Assembly (NCBI RefSeq): GCF_030167905.1
Contig: NZ_JARGNA010000005.1
Location: 62,001 to 126,000 of the forward strand
From: Flavobacterium terrisoli
GTDB lineage: Bacteria > Bacteroidota > Bacteroidia > Flavobacteriales > Flavobacteriaceae
Reading direction: 5' to 3'
Length of the DNA: 64,000 nucleotides
Shown: positions 45,951-53,073 of the stretch, piece by piece
Layout of the letters: the number at the start of each line of letters is the position of its first letter
Numbering within the stretch: position 1 is the stretch's first letter
The notes under the pieces: model-generated
Told to the model about the DNA's origin: nothing
Database searches by the model: none
Seen by the model: the letters and a program-made list of their open reading frames with translations, nothing else
Translations under genes and position numbers: made by a program

Positions 45951-46084
45951 ACTAACGTTCCGCCGCTTGTAATAGTTGCGACGATTTATTACTGATGATT
46001 CCAAATATAAAATTCCTTTTTGATTTCCTCTAGGAAATCGGGGAGAAGCCCAAGCCACGCAGTTGCTACAAACTGCTGTTAGCA
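45951..46084 (-). repeat. attC-like site B, end of cassette 2
   Basis: Left CACTAAC-GTTCC-GCCGCTTGTAATAGTTGC, right GCAGTTGCTACAAACTGC-T-GTTAGCAG. The centre has an inner hairpin GATTTCC-tct-AGGAAATC and a minus-strand TATATTTG (46002-46009). Confidence 0.8.
46002..46009 (-). promoter_or_regulatory. Possible -7 box inside site B
   Basis: CAAATATA on the plus strand reads TATATTTG on the minus strand, pointing at cassette 1. The same box sits in sites E (47807-47814) and I (50168-50175). No clear -33 box. Confidence 0.4.
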
Positions 46085-46093
46085 GACGGTTTT

Positions 46094-46639
46094 TTATTTT
46101 TCTGAGTATAATAATCCCCAGTATCCAACTTTCATTTTTTTGTTGAACTTTTCACCAATTAAATATGGTTTATTTACTTTCAATTTAACACTCCGATTTA
46201 ATTTTGGATCTTGTATTTTAATATAATGTCTTATCGTTCCACTACTTTCCATTGAATAATAATCTACAATCTTGGCATTCAAAACAATTGTTTCATTTTC
46301 TCCCAAAGAGTCATTTGTCAACATTATAATTGAAAGCGTTGTTGCATATAAAACGACTGTCATTCCAATAGTTAATGTAATAATGCGAAAAATAGTTCTA
46401 ACGTTTGTCCATATTTTTTTTGTATACTTTTTCCCTTCATGCTGAACAAGAAACTTTAAATATATAATTAAACAAACAGGAAACATAATTAGGAGAATTG
46501 GTAATGAAAAGTATTTCATTGTTATCTCATGGGCAAGATTAGTTTCAACGTAATCAAATGAATTAAAAGCAACAATAACTGTCAAAATACAAATAGTCAA
46601 AAGAGTAAAAAATAATATTTTGAATTTGTTCATTGTCAT
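46094..46639 (-). CDS. Cassette 2: membrane protein of unknown function
   Basis: A 181-residue protein with three hydrophobic segments (ILFFTLLTICILTVIVAF, FSLPILLIMFPVCLIIYLKFL, IITLTIGMTVVLYATTLSIIM) and a C-terminal beta-rich soluble part (NETIVLNAKIVDYYSMESSGTIRHYIKI...). No family recognised. The stop lies about 10 bp before site B. Its start flank (TTATAGCCAA) does not match its own end flank but equals that of cassette 3. Confidence 0.7.
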   Translation of the reverse strand: MTMNKFKILFFTLLTICILTVIVAFNSFDYVETNLAHEITMKYFSLPILLIMFPVCLIIYLKFLVQHEGKKYTKKIWTNVRTIFRIITLTIGMTVVLYATTLSIIMLTNDSLGENETIVLNAKIVDYYSMESSGTIRHYIKIQDPKLNRSVKLKVNKPYLIGEKFNKKMKVGYWGLLYSEK

Positions 46640-46662
46640 TTATGATGATAGTTGTGTAAATT

Positions 46663-46799
46663 GGCTATAACGTTCCGCAGATTGTAGCAGCTGCATAAAT
46701 TTATAACTAAAGTTTCCAAGTACAAAATAACTTTTGGAAATCCGCTAGGATTTCCGGCAAACCCAAACCTAGCAGTTGCTACAAACTGCTGTTATAGCC
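46663..46799 (-). repeat. attC-like site C, end of cassette 3
   Basis: Left GGCTATAAC-GTTCC-GCAGATTGTAGCAGCTGC, right GCAGTTGCTACAAACTGC-T-GTTATAGCC. Inner hairpin GGAAATCC-gcta-GGATTTCC at about 46737-46756. Type I arms, close to site H. Confidence 0.85.
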
Positions 46800-46804
46800 A
46801 GTTT

Positions 46805-47155
46805 TTATCTCACTAGACTGTCAATTATTACTATCAAAATCATTATTCCAACTACTATTCCGCCAACTTTTAGATACAACTTCATCGCTTTCTTTTCGTC
46901 TCGATAATCCGCTGTTGGGATTGTTTCGGTATGCGCAATTATTCCGTTTTCTGTGAAAATTTTATCAAGCTTTATTCTGTCTGCGTCTAATATGAAATAT
47001 CTAATTCCATTTTCAAACATTGGCTGATTTTCAACGTCACAATAATATTCAACGTTTTGCTTTTCCATTTCGTTTTCAAACGTTATTTTATCTTTCGGTA
47101 AAACATAAATTTTGAAATGGCTTTTGAATAATATTTCCGGCTTTTCCATTTGCAT
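46805..47155 (-). CDS. Cassette 3: small C-tail-anchored membrane protein
   Basis: A 116-residue protein. The cytosolic N-terminus (KPEILFKSHFKIYVLPKDKITFENEMEKQNVEYY...) has an ACT/ferredoxin-like look; the C-terminus is one membrane segment (VGGIVVGIMILIVIIDSLV). No known family. Cassette ends TTATAGCCAATTTT (start) and TTATAGCCAGTTTT (end) match except at position 10. Confidence 0.7.
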   Translation of the reverse strand: MQMEKPEILFKSHFKIYVLPKDKITFENEMEKQNVEYYCDVENQPMFENGIRYFILDADRIKLDKIFTENGIIAHTETIPTADYRDEKKAMKLYLKVGGIVVGIMILIVIIDSLVR

Positions 47156-47173
47156 TTAGTTTCTAATAAAATT

Positions 47174-47312
47174 GGCTATAACGTTTCGCGGCTAGTGGTT
47201 TTTTGCGAAGCCAGCGAACTGCGTACTGTCAGCTAAGATAGAATTTTTACGTGAAAAACCAACGTGAAACCACGAAAATCCAGCAATGGCCACTAACCGC
47301 TGTTAGTAGCTG
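47174..47312 (-). repeat. attC-like site D, end of cassette 4
   Basis: Left GGCTATAAC-GTTTC-GCGGCTAGTGG, right CCACTAACCGC-T-GTTAGTAGC. Type II arms; centre contains AAGCCAGCGAACTG and repeated ACGTG/CACG motifs. Confidence 0.82.
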
Positions 47313-47332
47313 GTTTTTTGAGTTATTATTTT

Positions 47333-47719
47333 TTAATCCATTGCGAATTCCATAATCTTTGACAGCGCTAATGTCAATGCAATTATATAAATGAAAAAAG
47401 TAATCAACAAAGATTTCCATTCAATTCCGTTCTCTCTTTTTATAAAGTAAGTTAATGCTATAATTATCCAAGCTAAAAAGCTAAAAACTGTTCCAGTCCA
47501 ACTGTAAATTATGCAATATTGGTAAACGTCATAAAACTTAAATTCGAACGGATTAATTCCTGAAATGTTTCTATATCCATTAATTAATCCAGCATGTGTG
47601 TAAAAAGTAAGTAATGAAACAATAAAAAGTGCCGGGAAAAATACTAAAACATAAAAAGTCAACTTCCAAAACTTTCGAGTTTTCCATTTTCTATTTTCTA
47701 TGTTGATAGTATGTTCCAT
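47333..47719 (-). CDS. Cassette 4: three-helix membrane protein
   Basis: A 128-residue protein with three hydrophobic segments (LTFYVLVFFPALFIVSLLTFY, YCIIYSWTGTVFSFLAWIIIAL, LLITFFIYIIALTLALSKIM). No family recognised. Cassette flanks TTAGTAGCTAGTTTT / TTAGTAGCTGGTTTT match over 15 nt except position 10. Confidence 0.7.
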   Translation of the reverse strand: MEHTINIENRKWKTRKFWKLTFYVLVFFPALFIVSLLTFYTHAGLINGYRNISGINPFEFKFYDVYQYCIIYSWTGTVFSFLAWIIIALTYFIKRENGIEWKSLLITFFIYIIALTLALSKIMEFAMD

Positions 47720-47751
47720 TTTAAGATATAAGCTGTTAGGATAGGAAAACT

Positions 47752-47892
47752 AGCTACTAACGTGCCGCAGATTGTGATAGTTGCGACGATTTATTACTGA
47801 TGATTACAAATATAAAATTCCTTTTTGAGTTTTCAGAGAAAACTCGGGATAATCCCAAGCTTCGCAATTATCACAAACTGCTGTTAGCAACC
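47752..47892 (-). repeat. attC-like site E, end of cassette 5
   Basis: Left AGCTACTAAC-GTGCC-GCAGATTGTGATAGTTGC, right GCAATTATCACAAACTGC-T-GTTAGCAACC. Inner hairpin GAGTTTTC-aga-GAAAACTC. Minus-strand TATATTTG at 47807-47814. The stop codon of cassette 5 is inside its R'' core. Confidence 0.85.
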
Positions 47893-48297
47893 GTTTTTCC
47901 GTTTAAATTGCTTATATCCAATAACATCTTTTCGGATTTCTTTTTTCCACTTTTTGCCATATGTTGAGCATAAATGTTTTAGAATGACATTATTGTATGC
48001 TGTTGATATTTTCTCGTCAGTTCCGCTGCAACCAAAATCATAATAACTTACACCATATAATTTTCTAAACGGTTCATCACCAATATATACAATTGGAGCA
48101 ATTCCGCTTTGTAATAGAAGAAATGGTGTTTTAGCTTTTATATCATCATTTGCTAGATTTTCCGCTTCCACTACAGTTTGCGCAAAATGAATTTTTGCGG
48201 CGCCACTTTCATTATATTGTTTATCAGTCAATCTTTCATTTTGGGCTAAACAATTTAATCCGAAAAGGAACAGAAATATAGACATTGTCGTTTTCAT
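47884..48297 (-). CDS. Cassette 5: exported protein of unknown function
   Basis: A 137-residue protein with signal MKTTMSIFLFLFGLNCLAQ. Mature part: ERLTDKQYNESGAAKIHFAQTVVEAENLANDDIK, VYIGDEPFRKLYGVSYYDFGCSG, two or three cysteines that could form disulfides. The last codons CGT/GGT-TGC-TAA use the palindrome's TAAC core as the stop. No known family. Confidence 0.72.
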   Translation of the reverse strand: MKTTMSIFLFLFGLNCLAQNERLTDKQYNESGAAKIHFAQTVVEAENLANDDIKAKTPFLLLQSGIAPIVYIGDEPFRKLYGVSYYDFGCSGTDEKISTAYNNVILKHLCSTYGKKWKKEIRKDVIGYKQFKRKNGC

Positions 48298-48312
48298 AAA
48301 TATGTTCTAAAT

Positions 48313-48447
48313 GGTTGCTAACGTTCCGCGGCTTTGCGCTGTAGCGGCAATTTAAGAAAAAATATAAAGCGAAAGACAAGGTTTCAGGAATCCGTTAGGA
48401 TTCCGGCGCAATGCTAACGAGCTATTGCGCGAAACCGCTGTTATATG
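48313..48447 (-). repeat. attC-like site F, end of cassette 6
   Basis: Left GGTTGCTAAC-GTTCC-GCGGCTTTGCGCTGTAG, right CTATTGCGCGAAACCGC-T-GTTATATG. Inner hairpin GGAATCC-gtta-GGATTCC, a covarying shorter version of that in site C. Confidence 0.83.
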
Positions 48448-48456
48448 TAGTGCCAG

Positions 48457-48984
48457 CTATATTTTTTTTGCCTTTGATGAGTTTTCATTACCAATCCAAA
48501 TATAACTCTCTGAGAATTTATTCTTTTCAAAAAAGAATTGAAAGTATGGAAACTCAGTTTTACCAGTTGAAAATTGAATATAAAAATACTCGGAATTAAA
48601 TGCTTGGGGTTTGTCACCAGACCATAACAGGTTAACACTTAGTAAATTTATTCCAGTTATCTTTTCAACTTTATTTTTAGGAACAAATAGACTTCTTTTC
48701 ATATATTCAATTTCTATTTTCTGACATTTGTAGTTTACAAATTCAAAGGAAACCACTTCTCCTGTTTCGAATACTAAATCAGCATTGGTTAATTTTTTTT
48801 TCTTGGTTGCTATTAATTCACCGTACTTTTCAAGTTTAACTTTCTCTGAGTTTTTAATTTCAATTCTTTCTTTAGCAAAATACAATACGTAGATCTTTGG
48901 TCTTTCAATTCTGTCTTTGTGTGCATAAATTGAGTTGCAATTCAATGCGAATATTAAAGCGATTATGATTTTTAGATGTTTCAT
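48457..48984 (-). CDS. Cassette 6: exported protein of unknown function
   Basis: A 175-residue protein with signal MKHLKIIIALIFALNCNSIYA. Beta-rich mature part (PKIYVLYFAKERIEIKNSEKVKL..., VEKITGINLLSVNLLWSGDKPQAFNSEYFYIQF). ATG 48984 is chosen; the open frame upstream passes through palindrome G. Flanks TTATATGCAATGCC / TTATATGTAGTGCC. Confidence 0.7.
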   Translation of the reverse strand: MKHLKIIIALIFALNCNSIYAHKDRIERPKIYVLYFAKERIEIKNSEKVKLEKYGELIATKKKKLTNADLVFETGEVVSFEFVNYKCQKIEIEYMKRSLFVPKNKVEKITGINLLSVNLLWSGDKPQAFNSEYFYIQFSTGKTEFPYFQFFFEKNKFSESYIWIGNENSSKAKKI

Positions 48985-48994
48985 GTGAGGCATT

Positions 48995-49130
48995 GCATAT
49001 AACGTCCCGCGGCTTGCCGCAGTGGCGGTGATATTAATGTATAGTTGTAAAGATATCAAAATTTCCGGCTGTCGATTTTCCGGCTGAGGAAAATCGGAAC
49101 CAGCCATTGTTGCAAACCGCTGTTATGAGC
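48995..49130 (-). repeat. attC-like site G, end of cassette 7
   Basis: Left GCATATAAC-GTCCC-GCGGCTTGCCGCAGTGGC, right GCCATTGTTGCAAACCGC-T-GTTATGAGC. Inner hairpin CGATTTTCC-ggctga-GGAAAATCG. Confidence 0.83.
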
Positions 49131-49132
49131 AG

Positions 49133-49453
49133 TTATTTTGCCCAATTGAATAACTTGGTAACAGCCCAACTTATTTCATCTTGTTCGCAACGATATTCAC
49201 TAATTTCTCCAAACTTTTCAAACTCTGATATATTAAATCCATCTTCAATGTCATTATACCAAATCACTTTGTTTTTATAAACTGCAACTACCCAAAATCC
49301 ACCGCATTCATCACCCAGTTCTTTTTCGGCCCATTTTTTCGGCTCAACTTTAATTGATTTCCAAAACTCCATAATTTCTCCTTCCAAATCATTTTCGGTT
49401 CTTTGAATTTCGATATTAAGTTCACTTAATGAAATCGGTGTCCATTCTGCCAT
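49133..49453 (-). CDS. Cassette 7: small cytosolic protein
   Basis: A 106-residue protein with no signal: WTPISLSELNIEIQRTENDLEGEIMEFWKSIKVEPKKW...GFWVVAVYKNKVIWYNDIEDGFNISEF. Rich in Trp and acidic residues; might be an immunity- or adaptor-like protein, but no family is recognised. Flanks TTATGAGCAATTATT / TTATGAGCAGTTATT agree over 15 nt except position 10. Confidence 0.75.
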   Translation of the reverse strand: MAEWTPISLSELNIEIQRTENDLEGEIMEFWKSIKVEPKKWAEKELGDECGGFWVVAVYKNKVIWYNDIEDGFNISEFEKFGEISEYRCEQDEISWAVTKLFNWAK

Positions 49454-49469
49454 AGCGTGATTAATAATT

Positions 49470-49614
49470 GCTCATAACGTTCCCCAGATTGTAGCAGCTG
49501 CATAAATTTATTACTAATGTTTCCAAGTACAAAATAACTTTTTGGAAATCCGGTAGGATTTCCGGCTAACCCAAACCTTGCAGTTGCTACAAACTGCTGT
49601 TATAAGTAGGCCGC
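49470..49614 (-). repeat. attC-like site H, end of cassette 8
   Basis: Left GCTCATAAC-GTTCC-CCAGATTGTAGCAGCTGC, right GCAGTTGCTACAAACTGC-T-GTTATAAGTAGG. Inner hairpin GGAAATCC-ggta-GGATTTCC. Very similar to site C although the cassettes are unrelated. Confidence 0.85.
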
Positions 49615-49620
49615 GTACTC

Positions 49621-50076
49621 CTATATTATTGCGGTAATTTTACACCAATCAATTATTTTTAAATCACTTATAATTAAAACATAATACCAAATATGTTCAT
49701 GTTTCTCTAAAAGATATATAACCACAACCTTTTTCTTTGGTGTTAATTCAAAAGATTGGTAAATATGCATTGAAAGTTTTGATTTTCCAGAGCCAAATTT
49801 TCTGTTTTCTGTGTTGAGTTTGATGGCTTCTTCTGTTTCTGCGAAGCCATTAGACTGAATAGTTATATTTTCTTCGTTATTCAAGCAACTAGCATTAAAA
49901 ATCAACCCTGAAGTTTGTTTTTCTGTCGAACCTGAAAATTTAATTTTACGGTACTTTAATTCTTCTTTTTTCAAAATGTTTTCAAAAAAATAATCCGCTG
50001 CAATCTGTTCATCTTTTTTCTGTGAAAAACAAGTTTCAAATGATAATAGTAATAAAAGCAAAAATGTGATTTTCAT
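49621..50076 (-). CDS. Cassette 8: exported protein of unknown function
   Basis: A 151-residue protein with signal MKITFLLLLLLSFETCFSQ. Mature part QIAADYFFENILKKEELKYRKIKFSG..., C-terminal YVLIISDLKIIDWCKITAII. Flanks TTATAAGTAAGCCGC / TTATAAGTAGGCCGC match over 15 nt except position 10, the clearest case of private terminal complementarity. Confidence 0.72.
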   Translation of the reverse strand: MKITFLLLLLLSFETCFSQKKDEQIAADYFFENILKKEELKYRKIKFSGSTEKQTSGLIFNASCLNNEENITIQSNGFAETEEAIKLNTENRKFGSGKSKLSMHIYQSFELTPKKKVVVIYLLEKHEHIWYYVLIISDLKIIDWCKITAII

Positions 50077-50106
50077 TTCAAAAGTTCTTTTAAAGATAAT
50101 CGTCGA

Positions 50107-50254
50107 GCGGCTTACTTATAACGTGCCGCAGATTGCTACAGTTGCGACGATTTATTACTGTTGATTCCAAATATAAAACTCCTTTTTGAATTTTCGGAGA
50201 AAATTCGGGAAGAACCCAAGCCTAGCAATTGTAGCAAACTGCTGTTAGCAACGG
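50107..50254 (-). repeat. attC-like site I, end of cassette 9
   Basis: Left CTTACTTATAAC-GTGCC-GCAGATTGCTACAGTTGC, right GCAATTGTAGCAAACTGC-T-GTTAGCAACG. Note compensatory swaps against site H (GCTACAG with TTGTAGC). Inner hairpin GAATTTTC-gga-GAAAATTC. Minus-strand TATATTTG at 50168-50175. Contains the stop codon of cassette 9. Confidence 0.85.
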
Positions 50255-50637
50255 TTTATAAAACTTTTAAGCAACTCAAGATTACTTTTTGAATATCCTG
50301 CAAAGTATATGTTTTCCGTTTTCTCAAGTTTCTCAATTTTTAATACACCATGATTTTTATCCCATTTTGATATTTTTATATCTCTAATAGATTTCAATGA
50401 AATTTTTTCGGCATCAAAGTAAAGATGATTTTCATCAAAATAGATTCTTTTATAGTTCTGTTTTTTTACGAAAACAAAGAATCCAGTTATTAAAAATCCT
50501 AGTGCGGCGATTGAAGCCTGTATATAATTTTTGCCTATTAAAAATATTATGGAAATCACTGCGAAAAACAAAACTCCAAAGTGGACATAAAATTGGATTT
50601 GGTTTTTGGAATCAGTGAGTTCTATTTGTTTGTTCAT
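50245..50637 (-). CDS. Cassette 9: two-helix membrane protein with PH-like domain
   Basis: A 130-residue protein with two adjacent hydrophobic segments (FYVHFGVLFFAVISIIFLIG, YIQASIAALGFLITGFFVFV) followed by a beta-rich PH-like domain (YKRIYFDENHLYFDAEKISLKSIRDIKISKWD...). The ATG at 50637 is preferred over TTG 50646. The stop TAA is part of the palindrome core (TGC TAA C). Confidence 0.72.
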   Translation of the reverse strand: MNKQIELTDSKNQIQFYVHFGVLFFAVISIIFLIGKNYIQASIAALGFLITGFFVFVKKQNYKRIYFDENHLYFDAEKISLKSIRDIKISKWDKNHGVLKIEKLEKTENIYFAGYSKSNLELLKSFINRC

Positions 50638-50661
50638 TTTTTGCAAAATATTTCTGTAAAT

Positions 50662-50790
50662 CGTTGCTAACGTGCCGCCGCTTGGCGTAGTAGCAGCAAG
50701 TTAAAGAAAAATGTAATAAGAAATGCAGAAGTTCAGAGTATTTTCCAAGAAAGACAAACGAGCTATTGCGCCAAACGGCTGTTAGCAAAC
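50662..50790 (-). repeat. attC-like site J, end of cassette 10
   Basis: Left CGTTGCTAAC-GTGCC-GCCGCTTGGCGTAGTAGC, right GCTATTGCGCCAAACGGC-T-GTTAGCAAAC. Type II arms; the GCCG/CGGC pair replaces GCGG/CCGC of other sites, a compensatory change. No strong inner hairpin. Confidence 0.83.
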
Positions 50791-50797
50791 GTTTTTT

Positions 50798-51538
50798 TTA
50801 TTCAGTCAATTCATAAAATTTAAATCGACCGTTTTTTTTATTTTCTTTTTCAAGACCTCTAGAATCCTTATGCTTTGGAATACTAAAAATGCTGTTTTCG
50901 ATTTCCTTATTCTTTATTTCAACTAACTTATATTCTGAGTATAATTCTGTATTTTTAACTTGCAATTTGTAATAGTAAATTATTGAGTTATTTAATTCAG
51001 TTGCTATTTCTTTTGGGTGTATTTGCTCTCCCATGGCCCGTAATATATTACGATTGTCAGCTAGTTTATATTGATTGGCGTCAGAATATACATAAGTTTC
51101 TTTTCCATATTCTCTCTTTACGAAAAGCTTCTTCAATTCATGATCTTTCTTGTCGAAATTAATAATTGTATCAGACTTTGATAAAGAAATTATTTTTCCA
51201 AAATGAGAGTTTTCTTGATTATATAGTTTTCCAAAATTCAAATTATCTTCATTCATGGATAGTTTTTTTGATTTACTCCAGTTGTCTTTATAGATTACAT
51301 AGATTTTCTTTAAGGAATCAATAAAAATTGATTTTTCATAATCTTTTTGGTTAGTTAGTTTTATGTAATTCTTGTTCTTATATGTTATTTTGAGAGTATC
51401 GAAATATTTATTAGAATCAGAAAAATTCTTCTCGTTCATTCTCATATTATAATGATAAATCAATTCACCCTCAAATATTTTTTCAGGCGATAAAATATTA
51501 ATTAATAATATAAAAACTATAGTTGTAAATATTCTCAT
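50798..51538 (-). CDS. Cassette 10: exported protein of unknown function
   Basis: A 246-residue protein with signal MRIFTTIVFILLINILSPEKIF. The beta-rich mature part (FEGELIYHYNMRMNEKNF..., YIKLTNQKDYEKSIFIDSLKKIYVIYKDN, ELYSEYKLVEIKNKEIENSIFSIP) resembles the GLPGLI-type proteins of Bacteroidota in layout, but this is weak. ATG 51538 is used rather than TTG 51544. Confidence 0.7.
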   Translation of the reverse strand: MRIFTTIVFILLINILSPEKIFEGELIYHYNMRMNEKNFSDSNKYFDTLKITYKNKNYIKLTNQKDYEKSIFIDSLKKIYVIYKDNWSKSKKLSMNEDNLNFGKLYNQENSHFGKIISLSKSDTIINFDKKDHELKKLFVKREYGKETYVYSDANQYKLADNRNILRAMGEQIHPKEIATELNNSIIYYYKLQVKNTELYSEYKLVEIKNKEIENSIFSIPKHKDSRGLEKENKKNGRFKFYELTE

Positions 51539-51547
51539 TTCCAAAAT

Positions 51548-51686
51548 GTTTGCTAACGTGCCGCCGCTTGGCGTAGTAGCGAAGTCAGCGAGCTGATTAT
51601 TTTCGGTTAAAGTTAAACATTTTCGTGAAGAATAGAAGTGAAGTTAAAACAAAACAAGCTATTATGCCAAACGGCTGTTAGCGCGC
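51548..51686 (-). repeat. attC-like site K, end of cassette 11
   Basis: Left GTTTGCTAAC-GTGCC-GCCGCTTGGCGTAGTAGC, right GCTATTATGCCAAACGGC-T-GTTAGCGCGC. Left arm identical to site J; centre differs. Confidence 0.83.
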
Positions 51687-51708
51687 GTTTAATTTTCAAA
51701 CTTGGTTT

Positions 51709-51987
51709 CTAACCTTGGTTTACATAAACTCCTTCTTCTCCAGTTTCTATATTTTTTATCAAAAGTCTGAAACCAAAACAGAAAACTACCTTTGCTTTTC
51801 CGCTGCTACCATAAACTATTCCGTCTTCCATTTTCATGTTACCTTGATCAAACCAATCTCCAATGTGCATTCCACTGCTATATTTCCATGTCTGACTTTG
51901 AATATAATATGATGAATTAAGGTAAAGAATGATACCTAGAACAATTGCAGTTAAAGCTAAACTTATTTTAAAAATTCGTGTTTTCAT
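51709..51987 (-). CDS. Cassette 11: small membrane-anchored protein
   Basis: A 92-residue protein with one N-terminal hydrophobic segment (ISLALTAIVLGIILYLN) and an exported tail (SGMHIGDWFDQGNMKMEDGIVYGSSGKAKVVFCFGFRLLIKN). Unknown function. Flanks TTAGCGCTCATTTAATT / TTAGCGCGCGTTTAATT agree over 17 nt with two differences, including position 10. Confidence 0.68.
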   Translation of the reverse strand: MKTRIFKISLALTAIVLGIILYLNSSYYIQSQTWKYSSGMHIGDWFDQGNMKMEDGIVYGSSGKAKVVFCFGFRLLIKNIETGEEGVYVNQG

Positions 51988-52021
51988 TTTCAGACTTTTT
52001 GTGCAAACGTGGGAATTAAAT

Positions 52022-52153
52022 GAGCGCTAACGTTCCGCGGCTTCGCGACAGTTGTGAAGCCAGCGAACGAATTATTTTCTGTTAAAGATAAATGTTTTTC
52101 GTGAACACGTAAAAGTAAAAACCAACAATTGCGCGAAACCGCTGTTATAGGCC
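52022..52153 (-). repeat. attC-like site L, end of cassette 12
   Basis: Left GAGCGCTAAC-GTTCC-GCGGCTTCGCGACAGTTG, right CAATTGCGCGAAACCGC-T-GTTATAGGCC. Inner hairpin TTTTTCGTG-aa-CACGTAAAA at about 52096-52115. Confidence 0.83.
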
Positions 52154-52157
52154 GTTT

Positions 52158-53057
52158 TTATTTTTTTCCACTCCTTTTTGTCATTTCAGGAACTCCATCA
52201 CCAGGCGAAATATGTGTAATTACCTGAGCATCTTTTACAAGTCTTTGGATTATTTTGGAAATCGGCTCTTTTGTTCTTATACTCTCATCATATGCTTGCT
52301 GTATAATTTCTCCGCTTATCGTCTGTCCTTCTGGTGCGATGACTATAGTTTGTCTATTAAATGGAGCTGTTGCACTATCGTCAGCTCTAATCATTTCCTT
52401 ATCTAATTCTTCAAGAAATTCTTCATTTTCAAGCACACTCATTCCTGCATTAAGTGAACCTTGATTAATAAGTAATTCATTTCCCATTTGTTTTTGAAGT
52501 TCTATCATAAATAGATCTTGATCACTAAAAGGAATATGAAAATCGTTGAATCTTAAAAAAATTTGGTTATCAACTTTCATTTGAATGTGAAAATGAGGTT
52601 CAGCACCAACTTTTGCAGCGGCGTGACCTTCTAAATCAGTATTTCCAACACTAAATGACCATTCAAGATTTTTATAACGAAATGTAGACTCTAAATATGA
52701 AGTTGATGAAGTTTCATCTTTCAAATCGTTTATATTAGTTAAGAAAACTTCACTGTTTGCTAACCAACGAAAATAGCTGTCAAGTTGAAAAAATCCAATT
52801 GGTTTTTTTAGATAAGATTCAAAGTGTTTTTTTCGAATACCTTTTGGATATGTGAACCAATGGAAGCAATGCACAGAATCTTTAAAAGAATTCATGTTCA
52901 TTCCACAAAGAAAGCACTTTCCTTTTTTTAAGTTGTTAATGAAGTCTTCATGGACACGTTTGTTTTCTTCATCTTGCTGTCTGTTCTTTTCGGCAATGTA
53001 ATCTTCTCCAAGATTATTGAAGTATGTTTTTAAATCTTGATTTTTATATCGATTCAT
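52158..53057 (-). CDS. Cassette 12: cytosolic protein with zinc-finger-like N-terminus
   Basis: The largest non-exported cassette product, 299 residues. A CFLCGMNMNSF...CFHWF cluster (Cys about 48, 51; Cys/His about 64-66) suggests a zinc site. The middle reads SYLESTFRYKNLEWSFSVGNTDLEGHAAAKVGAEPHFHIQM, with many histidines, and the C-terminus is helical (ISGEIIQQAYDESIRTKEPISKIIQRLVKDAQ). No family recognised; it could be a nuclease or toxin-like protein, which is speculation. Flanks TTATAGGCCATTTT / TTATAGGCCGTTTT. Confidence 0.75.
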   Translation of the reverse strand: MNRYKNQDLKTYFNNLGEDYIAEKNRQQDEENKRVHEDFINNLKKGKCFLCGMNMNSFKDSVHCFHWFTYPKGIRKKHFESYLKKPIGFFQLDSYFRWLANSEVFLTNINDLKDETSSTSYLESTFRYKNLEWSFSVGNTDLEGHAAAKVGAEPHFHIQMKVDNQIFLRFNDFHIPFSDQDLFMIELQKQMGNELLINQGSLNAGMSVLENEEFLEELDKEMIRADDSATAPFNRQTIVIAPEGQTISGEIIQQAYDESIRTKEPISKIIQRLVKDAQVITHISPGDGVPEMTKRSGKK

Positions 53058-53073
53058 GTCGTTCGGTTAAAAT

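Noticed and set aside
45915..46058. N-terminal extension of the cassette 1 product upstream of 45914
   Set aside because: The open frame continues only because it reads through palindrome B; the signal peptide begins at ATG 45914.
48985..49107. N-terminal extension of the cassette 6 product
   Set aside because: It would translate palindrome G; the signal peptide begins at ATG 48984.
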